Source: an uncultured Bacillaceae bacterium
GTDB taxonomy: Bacteria > Bacillota > Bacilli > Bacillales > Caldibacillaceae
Reading direction: 5' to 3'
Length of the DNA stretch: 18,975 nucleotides
Assembly: GCA_937951955.1 (NCBI GenBank)
Contig: CALGAD010000100.1
Coordinates: forward strand, 1-18,975
The notes beneath the pieces were generated by a model. That model had not been told where the DNA came from. It was given only the letters and a program-made list of their open reading frames with translations, and searched no databases. Positions 7,511-15,235 of this stretch are shown here, in pieces. A program made the position numbers and the translations under genes. Within the stretch, counting starts at the first letter, position 1. Each line of letters opens with the position of its first letter.

Positions 7511-7909
7511 ATGGTCATGACAGATCCAATCGCCGATTTGTTAACTCGGATTCGGAATGCTAACATGGTTCGTCACGAAAGTTTGGAAGTAGCAGCTTCC
7601 AATATGAAAAAAGAGATTGTGGATATTTTAAAACGCGAAGGTTTTATCCGTGATTACGAATACATCGAAGATGACAAACAAGGTATTTTACGTATCTTCT
7701 TAAAATACGGTCCGAACAACGAACGCGTTATTACAGGATTAAAAAGAATTTCAAAACCTGGTTTACGTGTTTATGTAAAAGCTGATGAAGTACCGAAAGT
7801 ATTGAACGGTTTAGGTATTGCGATTATCTCCACATCCAAAGGTGTGTTAACGGATAAAGAAGCTCGTGCTCAACGAGTCGGAGGAGAAGTAATCGCCTAC
7901 GTTTGGTAA
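7511..7909 (+). CDS. rpsH: 30S ribosomal protein S8
   Basis: S8 binds the central domain of 16S rRNA; in E. coli it is the translational repressor of the spc operon. The 132 residues begin MVMTDPIADLLTRIRNAN and end with the family motif KEARAQRVGGEVIAYVW. The ATG at 7511 lies 8 bases after AAAGGAGGT (7494-7502); a second ATG at 7517 is less well placed, and the 132-residue form is the Bacillus one. Confidence 0.97.
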   Translation: MVMTDPIADLLTRIRNANMVRHESLEVAASNMKKEIVDILKREGFIRDYEYIEDDKQGILRIFLKYGPNNERVITGLKRISKPGLRVYVKADEVPKVLNGLGIAIISTSKGVLTDKEARAQRVGGEVIAYVW

Positions 7910-7937
7910 GATATTGAATTGAATGGAGGTGCAACGA

Positions 7938-8474
7938 ATGTCTCGTATTGGTAATAAACCTATTGAAATTCCTTCTGGTGTAACCGTAACAATCGACAAC
8001 AATACGGTTACAGTAAAGGGACCAAAAGGAGAACTAACAAGAACATTTCATCCTGATTTGACAATTACGCAAGAAGAAAACGTAATAACGGTCACTCGTC
8101 CATCCGATTCCAAAGAACATCGGATGATCCACGGAACTACCCGTTCATTACTTGCCAACATGATTGAGGGTGTATCGAAAGGATTTGAAAAAAGCTTAGA
8201 ACTCATCGGTGTTGGATACCGTGCACAAAAACAAGGTAAGAAACTCGTTTTAAGTGTCGGCTATTCTCACCCGGTTGAATTCGAACAAGATGACGACATT
8301 GAATTTGATGTTCCGTCCAATACCAAAATCGTTGTTAAAGGTATTGACAAGGAAAAAGTCGGTAAAATGGCTGCAAATATTCGTGCCGTTCGTCCGCCGG
8401 AACCTTACAAAGGTAAAGGAATTCGCTATGAAGGCGAACATGTACGTCGTAAAGAAGGTAAGACAGGTAAGTAA
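7938..8474 (+). CDS. rplF: 50S ribosomal protein L6
   Basis: L6 is formed of two repeated alpha/beta domains near the factor-binding site. From ATG 7938 the product has 178 residues, beginning MSRIGNKPIEIPSGVTV and ending with the typical YKGKGIRYEGEHVRRKEGK region. An in-frame ATG at 7923 lies before the TGGAGGTG site (7924-7931) and is not used. The LIGVGYRAQ motif joins the two domains at about residue 88. Confidence 0.97.
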   Translation: MSRIGNKPIEIPSGVTVTIDNNTVTVKGPKGELTRTFHPDLTITQEENVITVTRPSDSKEHRMIHGTTRSLLANMIEGVSKGFEKSLELIGVGYRAQKQGKKLVLSVGYSHPVEFEQDDDIEFDVPSNTKIVVKGIDKEKVGKMAANIRAVRPPEPYKGKGIRYEGEHVRRKEGKTGK

Positions 8475-8508
8475 TGTATAACCGGTTTTTAGGAAAGGAG
8501 TGACAAGA

Positions 8509-8871
8509 ATGATTAAAAAACCTGATCGTAATGCTGTTCGTAAAAAGAGACATCAACGGATCCGTGCAAAAATTTCCGGTACTCCTGAACGTCCGAGATT
8601 AAGTGTTTACCGTTCTAACAAGCATATTTATGCACAATTAATAGATGACACGAAAGGAATTACTTTAGTAAGTGCATCTACTTTAGATAAAGAATTTGAC
8701 CTCGATTCCACAAGTAATGTTGAAGCTGCTCATAAAGTAGGCGAATTAATTGCGAAAAGAGCAGTAGAAAAAGGATATAAATCCGTTGTCTTTGATCGGA
8801 GCGGCTATATCTACCATGGTCGTGTCAAAGCATTAGCAGAAAGTGCTCGTGAAAATGGATTAGAATTTTAA
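8509..8871 (+). CDS. rplR: 50S ribosomal protein L18
   Basis: L18 binds 5S rRNA together with L5. The ATG at 8509 gives 120 residues, the standard Bacillus length, and stands 8 bases after AAAGGAG (8494-8500); the in-frame GTG at 8500 is inside that site. Family blocks seen are RPRLSVYRSNKHIYAQLIDD and FDRSGYIYHGRVKALAESARENGL. Confidence 0.97.
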   Translation: MIKKPDRNAVRKKRHQRIRAKISGTPERPRLSVYRSNKHIYAQLIDDTKGITLVSASTLDKEFDLDSTSNVEAAHKVGELIAKRAVEKGYKSVVFDRSGYIYHGRVKALAESARENGLEF

Positions 8872-8892
8872 CATAAAGGAGGGAAACTATTC

Positions 8893-9393
8893 ATGAGTTT
8901 TATTGATCCAAACAAACTTGAACTAGAAGAGCGTGTAGTTGCGGTAAACCGTGTTGCTAAAGTTGTTAAAGGTGGCCGTCGTTTTCGTTTCACCGCCCTT
9001 GTAGTTGTCGGTGATAAAAATGGACATGTGGGCTTCGGTACAGGAAAGGCTCAAGAAGTACCGGATGCCATTCGTAAAGCTGTTGAGAACGCCAAGAAAA
9101 ACTTAATTAACGTACCAATGGTTGGAACAACAATCCCTCACGAAATCGTCGGTCGTTTCGGTGCGGGTAGAGTACTCTTAAAACCTGCTCGTGAAGGTAC
9201 GGGAGTTATCGCCGGCGGTTCTGTTCGTGCCGTACTTGAATTAGCTGGTGTACAGGATATCTTAACGAAATCCCTTGGCTCTAACACCCCGATTAACGTT
9301 GTTCGTGCTACCATCGAAGGACTTAAAAACTTAAAACGGGCAGAAGAAGTTGCAAAACTACGCAATAAATCAGTTGAAGAGCTGCTAGGATAA
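8893..9393 (+). CDS. rpsE: 30S ribosomal protein S5
   Basis: S5 shapes the mRNA entry channel and affects decoding fidelity. The 166 residues include the double-stranded RNA-binding-like N-terminal domain (about 10-75) with VVKGGRRFRFTALVVVGD, the loop where spectinomycin-resistance changes occur in other species; it looks wild type. The C-terminal domain contains ELAGVQDILTKSLGSNTP. The binding site AAAGGAGGG spans 8876-8884. Confidence 0.97.
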   Translation: MSFIDPNKLELEERVVAVNRVAKVVKGGRRFRFTALVVVGDKNGHVGFGTGKAQEVPDAIRKAVENAKKNLINVPMVGTTIPHEIVGRFGAGRVLLKPAREGTGVIAGGSVRAVLELAGVQDILTKSLGSNTPINVVRATIEGLKNLKRAEEVAKLRNKSVEELLG

Positions 9394-9406
9394 GGAGGGA
9401 AGTTGA

Positions 9407-9589
9407 ATGGCAAAGAAATTAGAAATTACCCTCAAACGTAGTGTAATTGGACGCCCTCAAGATCAAAAGGATACCGTAAAAGCTTTAGGTTTGCGTAAAA
9501 CGAACCAAACCGTTGTAAAAGAAGATAACGAAGCCATTCGCGGAATGATTGCGAAAGTAGCCCATTTGGTTTCTGTAAAAGAACAATAA
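9407..9589 (+). CDS. rpmD: 50S ribosomal protein L30
   Basis: L30 is a small large-subunit protein not present in every bacterium. It has 60 residues, beginning MAKKLEITLKRSVIGRPQDQ and containing the GLRKTNQTVV motif and the conserved IRGMIAKVAHLV helix. AAGGAGGG (9392-9399) overlaps the rpsE stop region and drives translation. Confidence 0.96.
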   Translation: MAKKLEITLKRSVIGRPQDQKDTVKALGLRKTNQTVVKEDNEAIRGMIAKVAHLVSVKEQ

Positions 9590-9619
9590 TCGATGCGATA
9601 AAATAAGGGAGGTGCAATG

Positions 9620-10060
9620 ATGAAACTTCACGAATTACAACTAGCTGAAGGTTCTCGGAAAGAAAGAAAACGAGTTGGTCGTGGAATGGCTAGCGGTCAC
9701 GGAAAAACTAGCGGTCGCGGTCATAAGGGACAAAAGGCTCGTTCCGGTGGCGGTGTCCGTCCTGGATTTGAAGGTGGACAAATGCCTTTATTCCAGCGCT
9801 TGCCGAAACGTGGTTTTACCAATATTAACCGGAAAGAGTATGCCATTGTCAATGTTGAGACATTAAACCGTTTTGAAGATGGAACAGAAGTTACTCCGGA
9901 GTTGTTAATTGAATCCGGTATTGTTAGAAATGAAAAATCGGGCATCAAGATTTTAGGAAATGGTTCTTTGAAAAAGAAATTAATCGTAAAAGCCCATAAA
10001 TTCTCGGCTTCAGCTAAACAAGCCATTGAAGAAGCGGGCGGTCAAACTGAGGTGATCTAA
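9620..10060 (+). CDS. rplO: 50S ribosomal protein L15
   Basis: L15 is a late assembly protein with a long basic N-terminal tail. From ATG 9620 it has 146 residues; the adjacent in-frame ATG at 9617 is only about 4 bases from the GGAGG core (9608-9612), while 9620 is at 7. The glycine/arginine-rich tail (residues ~15-55, with GRGMASGHGKTSGRGHKGQ) and the block PLFQRLPKRGFTN are diagnostic. The stop overlaps the secY start by one base (TAATG), coupling export-channel synthesis to ribosomal protein synthesis. Confidence 0.97.
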   Translation: MKLHELQLAEGSRKERKRVGRGMASGHGKTSGRGHKGQKARSGGGVRPGFEGGQMPLFQRLPKRGFTNINRKEYAIVNVETLNRFEDGTEVTPELLIESGIVRNEKSGIKILGNGSLKKKLIVKAHKFSASAKQAIEEAGGQTEVI

Positions 10061-11352
10061 TGTTCCAGACCATCGCCAACTTTTTTCGGATAGCGGATAT
10101 CAGGAAGCGGATCATTTTCACTTTACTCATGCTCGTCGTGTTTCGCATCGGTACATTCATTCCCGTACCGGGTGTCGATTCACAAATGCTTGCCTTCACT
10201 AGCCAAATGAATGCATTTGGCGTACTCAATATATTTGGTGGGGGCGCCTTGCAAAACTTCTCCATTTTTGCGATGGGGATCATGCCGTACATCACCGCTT
10301 CCATTATCATGCAGCTATTGCAAATGGATATCGTTCCCAAGTTCACGGAATGGTCGAAACAAGGTGAAGTTGGTAGAAAGAAAATTGCACAAGTAACCCG
10401 CTATGCTGCGATTGTTTTCGGTTTTATCCAGGCATTAGGAATGAGCTATGGATTTAACGTGCAAACGGGTGGTCTTTTAATTAAAAACCCGTCTCTCGGG
10501 ACATATTTGCTCATTGCCCTGGTTTTAACGGCGGGAACTGCATTTTTATTATGGCTGGGAGAGTTAATCACAGAAAAGGGTGTAGGAAACGGAATATCCG
10601 TCATCATATTTGCCGGGATTATCTCTGAGATTCCGTCCATGATCAACCAAGTGTATGCATCAAAATTTCAGAACGCTGGTGACGATTTATTTATCAACGC
10701 CGTTGTTGTTATTTTACTGATTCTCGTCGTATTGGCGATTATCGTTGGCGTCATTTTCATTCAACAGGCAACAAGGAAAATTCCTGTACAGTATGCCAAG
10801 CGAGTGACTGGCCGAGGAACAATGGGGGGAAATGCATCCCATATTCCGCTTAAGGTGAATGCAGCAGGGGTAATTCCGATCATTTTTGCTGTATCATTCT
10901 TAATTACGCCGCCTACCATCGCGTCATTCTTTGGCGAGAATCAAGTGACCCAATGGATCGTTAAGCATTTTAATTATAGCGACCCGTTCGGGATGGCCCT
11001 ATATATCATTCTAATCATTGCCTTTACTTACTTTTATGCTTTTGTCCAGGTAAATCCTGAAAAAATGGCCGAAAACTTGAAAAAACAAGGCGGATACATC
11101 CCTGGTATTCGTCCAGGTAGACAAACACAAGATTATTTCACCGGTGTTTTATATCGTCTGACCTTTGTTGGTTCACTGTTTTTGGCAGTAGTCGCGATTT
11201 TACCAGTGTTCTTTACAACATTTGCTGATCTACCGTCTTCTGTACAGATCGGTGGAACATCCTTATTAATTGTTGTCGGTGTCGCACTTGATACCTGGAA
11301 ACAACTAGAGTCTCAGCTGGTAAAACGTCACTACAAAGGATTTATCAAATAG
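10060..11352 (+). CDS. secY: Preprotein translocase subunit SecY
   Basis: SecY is the channel-forming subunit of the Sec translocon, working with SecE, SecG and SecA. It has 430 residues with about ten hydrophobic segments, starting with residues ~17-37 (IIFTLLMLVVFRIGTFIPVPG). The plug region follows the first segment (FGVLNIFGGGALQNFSIFA). The large cytosolic loop at about 329-358 contains VNPEKMAENLKKQGG and IPGIRPGRQT, the segment that contacts SecA and ribosomes. GAGGTG (10049-10054) inside rplO is its binding site, and the start overlaps the rplO stop. Confidence 0.98.
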   Translation: MFQTIANFFRIADIRKRIIFTLLMLVVFRIGTFIPVPGVDSQMLAFTSQMNAFGVLNIFGGGALQNFSIFAMGIMPYITASIIMQLLQMDIVPKFTEWSKQGEVGRKKIAQVTRYAAIVFGFIQALGMSYGFNVQTGGLLIKNPSLGTYLLIALVLTAGTAFLLWLGELITEKGVGNGISVIIFAGIISEIPSMINQVYASKFQNAGDDLFINAVVVILLILVVLAIIVGVIFIQQATRKIPVQYAKRVTGRGTMGGNASHIPLKVNAAGVIPIIFAVSFLITPPTIASFFGENQVTQWIVKHFNYSDPFGMALYIILIIAFTYFYAFVQVNPEKMAENLKKQGGYIPGIRPGRQTQDYFTGVLYRLTFVGSLFLAVVAILPVFFTTFADLPSSVQIGGTSLLIVVGVALDTWKQLESQLVKRHYKGFIK

Positions 11353-11355
11353 TTT

Positions 11356-11394
11356 GAAGGTTTAGGAACGCGTGTCGTGTTCCTACTATCCTTC
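11356..11394 (+). promoter_or_regulatory. Two-part hairpin between secY and adk
   Basis: TAGGAAC (11363-11369) pairs perfectly with GTTCCTA (11379-11385), and the outer GAAGG (11356-11360) pairs with CCTTC (11390-11394). No T run follows, so termination is unlikely. It fills most of the 61-base gap and ends six bases before the adk ribosome binding site, where it could affect mRNA stability or adk translation. Confidence 0.6.
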
Positions 11395-11413
11395 CAATTA
11401 AGGGGGCAAAAAC

Positions 11414-12067
11414 GTGAATTTAATTTTAATGGGGTTACCTGGTGCAGGAAAAGGAACCCAGGCCGAAAAAATCGTTGAAAAATATGGGATCCCCCATATT
11501 TCCACAGGGGACATGTTCCGTCAGGCGATTCAAGAAAAAACTCCGTTAGGTTTGGAAGCCAAGTCCTTTATGGATAAAGGCGAACTCGTTCCTGATGAAA
11601 TTACGGTAGGTATTGTCCGGGAGCGGTTGTCGAAACCTGATTGCCAAAAAGGATTTTTACTGGATGGCTTTCCAAGAACGGTTGCCCAGGCTGAAAGTCT
11701 TGAAGATATCTTGCAAGAGTTGAACAAACAAATCGATTACTGCTTGCATATCGAAGTGGATCCTGACATTTTAAAAGATCGGTTGACCGGCCGGAGAATC
11801 TGTAAGTCCTGCGGCAGCACCTATCACTTGCAATTCAATCCTCCACAACAAAGCGGTGTTTGCAACAAGTGTGGTGGCGAATTGTATCAACGTGCTGATG
11901 ATTCACCGGAAACTGTACAAAACCGCCTGGACGTTAACATGAAACAAATGGAACCTTTGCTGAAATTTTATGCAAACAAGGGCTATTTAAAAACCATTAA
12001 CGGAGATCAGGATATCGATAAAGTTTTTCAAGATATTGATCGACTTCTGGGAGAATTAAACAGTTAA
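11414..12067 (+). CDS. adk: Adenylate kinase, zinc-binding LID form
   Basis: Adk interconverts ATP + AMP and 2 ADP. The 217-residue product starts with GTG at 11414, 7 bases after AAGGGGG (11400-11406). The P-loop GLPGAGKGT is at residues 7-15; ISTGDMFR and LLDGFPRT follow. The LID domain carries four cysteines at about 130, 133, 150 and 153 (CKSC and CNKC), a complete zinc site as in Geobacillus; the B. subtilis enzyme, as I recall, has Asp at the fourth position. It normally precedes map in Bacillus, but here a non-coding gap follows. Confidence 0.98.
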   Translation: MNLILMGLPGAGKGTQAEKIVEKYGIPHISTGDMFRQAIQEKTPLGLEAKSFMDKGELVPDEITVGIVRERLSKPDCQKGFLLDGFPRTVAQAESLEDILQELNKQIDYCLHIEVDPDILKDRLTGRRICKSCGSTYHLQFNPPQQSGVCNKCGGELYQRADDSPETVQNRLDVNMKQMEPLLKFYANKGYLKTINGDQDIDKVFQDIDRLLGELNS

Positions 12068-12136
12068 TATCATCAAGCTAAGTGTATACCAGATACGAAC
12101 TGGTTAAAATTTCTACTGGAAGATGGTAAAAAACTG

Positions 12137-12165
12137 TATGTTTCTTTCATGTCATCCTGTATAAT
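12137..12165 (+). promoter_or_regulatory. Candidate promoter upstream of infA
   Basis: A perfect TATAAT at 12160-12165, with TG directly before it as in both S10 promoters, but the expected -35 region (12137-12142, TATGTT) is poor. If used, the transcript would start near 12172 and carry a leader of about 260 bases to infA. Confidence 0.35.
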
Positions 12166-12378
12166 AATTTTTTGGGATTATATTTGGTTCGCCATTTTGT
12201 CAATAATGACCACGTGATCTAAACAATCCCTTGATCAAGTTCCTTTTGAATATTTATAGGGTCATTAGAGAAGCTGCCGTTAATTTGAGTTTCAGGGTAT
12301 GAAAGATTTCAATCTCCATATGTTCTTATGAACGCAATCAACAATCGGTCGAGAAACCAGTGGATAGCTTTATATATC

Positions 12379-12398
12379 CTGCATGGGTTGAGATGCAG
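12379..12398 (+). promoter_or_regulatory. Hairpin in the infA leader
   Basis: CTGCAT (12379-12384) and ATGCAG (12393-12398) form a perfect 6-bp stem with an 8-base loop, 12 bases upstream of the infA ribosome binding site (12411-12420). Confidence 0.45.
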
Positions 12399-12430
12399 AA
12401 TACTTGGCTAAGAGGAGGGAGTCGATCTGG

Positions 12431-12649
12431 ATGGCAAAAAGTGATGTTATTGAAGTAGAAGGAACGGTTGTCGAAACATTGCCGAATGCGATGTTTAAAG
12501 TTGAGTTGGAAAATGGCCATACGGTTTTAGCTCACGTGTCGGGTAAAATTCGCATGCACTACATTCGCATATTACCAGGAGATCGTGTAACGATTGAATT
12601 ATCTCCATACGATTTGACTAGAGGTAGAATTACGTATCGGTATAAATAA
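12431..12649 (+). CDS. infA: Translation initiation factor IF-1
   Basis: IF-1 occupies the 30S A site during initiation. The ATG at 12431 gives 72 residues, the universal length, starting MAKSDVIEVEGTVVETLPN and ending RGRITYRYK, an S1-type OB fold with the HVSGKIRMHYIRILPGDRV core. An in-frame ATG at 12404 lies upstream of the AGAGGAGGGA site (12411-12420) and would add nine residues that are absent from the family. Confidence 0.97.
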   Translation: MAKSDVIEVEGTVVETLPNAMFKVELENGHTVLAHVSGKIRMHYIRILPGDRVTIELSPYDLTRGRITYRYK

Positions 12650-12661
12650 GACTCCGACTAA

Positions 12662-12790
<129 letters not shown>

Positions 12791-12811
12791 TTTTTAAGGA
12801 GGTGCTTGAAT

Positions 12812-13177
12812 TTGGCACGTATAGCAGGTGTTGATATTCCTCGTGATAAACGGGTTGTTATTTCTTTAACCTATATCTATGGAATTGGAAAACCGACCGC
12901 ACAAAAAATTTGCGCTGAAGCCGGTGTTTCTGAAGATACGAGAGTCCGTGATTTAACAGAAGAAGAAGTGAATAAAATCCGTGATATCGTTGATAAATTA
13001 AAAGTCGAGGGTGACCTTCGTCGTGAAGTAAACATGAACATTAAACGCCTCATCGATATTGGTTGTTATCGTGGTTTACGCCATCGTAGAGGTCTACCTG
13101 TTCGTGGACAAAAAACGAAAACGAATGCCCGCACTCGTAAAGGTCCTCGTCGCGCAATAGCCAACAAGAAAAAATAA
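12812..13177 (+). CDS. rpsM: 30S ribosomal protein S13
   Basis: S13 bridges the 30S head to the large subunit and contacts P-site tRNA. The start is TTG at 12812, giving 121 residues beginning MARIAGVDIPRDKR, the exact family N-terminus. It lies 7 bases after AAGGAGGTG (12796-12804); another in-frame TTG at 12806 is only 1 base away and is rejected. The helix-two-turn-helix core is followed by the basic tail RGQKTKTNARTRKGPRR. A TTG start is unusual among its neighbours. Confidence 0.96.
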   Translation: MARIAGVDIPRDKRVVISLTYIYGIGKPTAQKICAEAGVSEDTRVRDLTEEEVNKIRDIVDKLKVEGDLRREVNMNIKRLIDIGCYRGLRHRRGLPVRGQKTKTNARTRKGPRRAIANKKK

Positions 13178-13198
13178 TAGGTAAAGGAGGTTATTTGA

Positions 13199-13588
13199 AT
13201 GGCTCGTAGAACGAATACACGTAAACGTCGTGTGAAAAAGAATGTTGAAACGGGAATTGCTCATATTCGTTCAACGTTCAATAATACAATTGTAACGATT
13301 ACAGATGTGCATGGAAATGCGGTATCCTGGTCATCAGCAGGTTCCCTTGGTTTCAAAGGATCCCGGAAATCAACCCCCTTTGCTGCACAAATGGCCGCAG
13401 AAGCAGCAGCAAAAGCTTCTATGGAACAAGGGATGAAAAGTTTAGAAGTGTATGTTAAAGGTCCGGGTGCTGGTCGTGAAGCCGCCATCCGTGCTTTACA
13501 AGCAGCTGGATTGGAAGTTACAGCAATTAAAGACGTAACTCCAGTACCTCATAATGGATGCCGTCCGCCAAAACGTCGTCGTGTTTAA
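13199..13588 (+). CDS. rpsK: 30S ribosomal protein S11
   Basis: S11 lies on the 30S platform beside the mRNA exit. The 129 residues begin MARRTNTRKRRVKKN, slightly shorter at the N-terminus than the B. subtilis protein as I recall it, and end with the invariant PVPHNGCRPPKRRRV. The IAHIRSTFNNTIVTITD block is intact. In many Gram-negatives rpsD follows; here rpoA follows after a 153-base gap, as in Bacillus. Confidence 0.98.
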   Translation: MARRTNTRKRRVKKNVETGIAHIRSTFNNTIVTITDVHGNAVSWSSAGSLGFKGSRKSTPFAAQMAAEAAAKASMEQGMKSLEVYVKGPGAGREAAIRALQAAGLEVTAIKDVTPVPHNGCRPPKRRRV

Positions 13589-13604
13589 TTTTCAAGTTTA
13601 GATT

Positions 13605-13633
13605 TTGTATCATTGTCTATAATGGGTTATGAT
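13605..13633 (+). promoter_or_regulatory. Candidate rpoA promoter with an embedded inverted repeat
   Basis: TTGTAT (13605-13610) and TATGAT (13628-13633) have a 17-base spacer. An overlapping TATAAT (13618-13623) has a weaker -35. The 7-base perfect inverted repeat GTATCAT (13607-13613) / ATGATAC (13629-13635) covers both hexamers of the first pair, as an operator would. Confidence 0.5.
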
Positions 13634-13685
13634 ACGGTAAAAATGTGAAAATAGAGCACATTAGGGAAATACCTTTTTGGGGGAA

Positions 13686-13712
13686 TTTCGGTTAGGAAGA
13701 TCCTTACCGGGG
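13686..13712 (+). promoter_or_regulatory. Hairpin in the rpoA leader
   Basis: CGGTTAGGA (13689-13697) pairs with TCCTTACCG (13701-13709), nine positions with one T/T mismatch and a 3-base loop; G/T pairs can extend it outward to about 13686-13712. It ends about a dozen bases before the rpoA ribosome binding site (13725-13732) and lacks a T run, so it is not a terminator. Confidence 0.55.
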
Positions 13713-13741
13713 TTTCGACGTTTTGAAGGAGGGTATATTAA

Positions 13742-14686
13742 ATGATCGAAATTGAAAAGCCAAAAATTGAAACAGTGGAGATCAGTGACGACGCCACATA
13801 CGGGAAATTCATCGTAGAGCCGCTCGAACGCGGGTATGGAACAACTTTAGGGAACTCCTTACGTCGTATCCTGTTATCCTCCCTCCCAGGTGCCGCTGTC
13901 ACATCCATCCAGATAGATGGAGTATTGCACGAGTTTTCAACAATCGATGGCGTCGTGGAGGATGTAACGGAAATAATCTTGAATTTGAAAAAACTCGCCA
14001 TGAAGATTTATTCGGACGAGGAAAAAACGATGGAAATTGATGTTCAGGGTGAAGGTGTTGTCACCGCTGCTGATATTACCCATGACAGCGATGTGGAGAT
14101 TTTAAATCCAGACCTCGTCATTTGCCATCTTGCCAAGAACGGTAGATTACACATGCGGCTAACTGCCAAGCGAGGACGAGGGTATATAGTTGCGGATGAG
14201 AACAAGCGGGACGATCAACCGATCGGAACGATTCCAATCGATTCCATTTATACACCGGTTTCTCGTGTATCATACAATGTTGAAAATACGCGGGTCGGTC
14301 AATCGTCTGATTATGATAAATTAACGTTTGAAGTATGGACGAACGGAAGCATCGGTCCTAAGGAAGCCATTAGCCTGGGCGCTAAAATTTTAACTGAACA
14401 TCTGAACATTTTCGTTAACTTAACGGATGAAGCACAAAACGTTGAAATTATGGTCGAGAAAGAAGAAGACCAGAAAGAAAAAGTGCTTGAGATGACCATC
14501 GAAGAACTGGATCTTTCCGTCCGTTCTTACAACTGCCTGAAACGGGCTGGAATCAATACCGTTCAGGAACTTACGACGAAGACTGAAGCGGATATGATGA
14601 AAGTTCGGAATTTAGGTAAAAAATCGCTTGAAGAAGTTAAGTCCAAACTGGCTGAACTCGGTCTTTCATTACGCAAGGACGATTAA
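13742..14686 (+). CDS. rpoA: DNA-directed RNA polymerase subunit alpha
   Basis: Alpha dimerises to seed RNA polymerase assembly and its C-terminal domain binds UP elements and activators. It has 314 residues, the same as in B. subtilis. The N-terminal domain (about 1-230) opens MIEIEKPKIETVEISDD and contains GNSLRRILLSSLPGAAVTS; an acidic/lysine linker (EKEEDQKEKV) at about 239-248 leads to the C-terminal domain with LDLSVRSYNCLKRAGINTV and VRNLGKKSLEEVK. GAAGGAGGG (13724-13732) precedes the ATG. Confidence 0.98.
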   Translation: MIEIEKPKIETVEISDDATYGKFIVEPLERGYGTTLGNSLRRILLSSLPGAAVTSIQIDGVLHEFSTIDGVVEDVTEIILNLKKLAMKIYSDEEKTMEIDVQGEGVVTAADITHDSDVEILNPDLVICHLAKNGRLHMRLTAKRGRGYIVADENKRDDQPIGTIPIDSIYTPVSRVSYNVENTRVGQSSDYDKLTFEVWTNGSIGPKEAISLGAKILTEHLNIFVNLTDEAQNVEIMVEKEEDQKEKVLEMTIEELDLSVRSYNCLKRAGINTVQELTTKTEADMMKVRNLGKKSLEEVKSKLAELGLSLRKDD

Positions 14687-14725
14687 CCTTAGTACGAGAT
14701 AGACACTCATAAAGGAGGGAACAAC

Positions 14726-15097
14726 GTGGCATACAGAAAATTAGGACGTACGAGCGATCACCGCAAGGCTTTGCTCCGTACATTAGCAACCGATTTGATT
14801 ATTTTTGAACGGATTGAAACAACAGAAGCACGGGCAAAGGAATTGCGTTCTGTTGTCGAAAAACTTGTGACTTTAGGTAAACGCGGCGATTTGCATGCAC
14901 GTCGTCAAGCAGCTGCTTTTGTTCGCAAAGAAACTGCTGACGAAGAAACGAACAAAGATGCATTGCAAAAATTATTCGATGACATTGCACCGCGTTATCA
15001 AGACCGTCAAGGTGGTTACACACGAATCTTGAAATTAGGTCCCCGTCGTGGTGATGGTGCACCTATGGCCGTTATTGAATTTGTTGAAGCCGATTAA
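14726..15097 (+). CDS. rplQ: 50S ribosomal protein L17
   Basis: L17 lies near the tunnel exit. The start is GTG at 14726 after AAAGGAGGG (14711-14719), giving 123 residues beginning MAYRKLGRTSDHRKALLR. The core RIETTEARAKELRSVVEKL and LGPRRGDGAPMAVIEF is conserved; the C-terminal EAD is a short extension over the 120-residue B. subtilis form. It is the last ribosomal gene of the alpha block, followed by hairpins. Confidence 0.97.
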   Translation: MAYRKLGRTSDHRKALLRTLATDLIIFERIETTEARAKELRSVVEKLVTLGKRGDLHARRQAAAFVRKETADEETNKDALQKLFDDIAPRYQDRQGGYTRILKLGPRRGDGAPMAVIEFVEAD

Positions 15098-15131
15098 TAT
15101 TGTTGTTTAAAAGTGATTTTGAACGACAGGT

Positions 15132-15179
15132 AGAAATAGGGCATGACAGTTTTATGCTGGTGTATGCCCTTTTCTATCA
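15132..15179 (+). terminator. Probable terminator of the alpha operon
   Basis: AGAAA-T-AGGGCAT (15132-15144) pairs with ATGCCCTTTTCT (15164-15175): twelve pairs with one bulged T and a 19-base loop. The downstream T tract is short and interrupted, so termination may be partial. Confidence 0.55.
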
Positions 15180-15235
15180 TTTATTAATGGAAGCGAATTA
15201 GATGATTTTATAATGAAAAAAGCGAGTGTTACGAT

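Larger units (their letters stand above)
12068..12430 (+). other. Non-coding adk-infA gap (363 bases) lacking map and the KOW gene
   Basis: No plausible gene lies here on either strand. In Bacillus and Geobacillus this position holds map (about 248 codons) and a short KOW-domain gene. I searched by eye for the map motifs (for example the HGVG and EPMV regions) in translated fragments and saw none, so this is a clean absence rather than a recognisable pseudogene. The stretch contains a candidate promoter near 12160, a perfect 10-base palindrome CTTGATCAAG (12230-12239), CACGTG (12211-12216) and a leader hairpin (12379-12398). Confidence 0.8.

Noticed and set aside
12088..12104. ACCAG/CTGGT hairpin after adk as a terminator
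   Set aside because: The stem is only 5 bp and the following bases (TAAAATTTC) lack a T run.
12338..12520. Minus-strand frame of 60 codons in the adk-infA region
   Set aside because: About half of it is antisense to infA, no recognisable motif is present, and it does not resemble map or the KOW protein.
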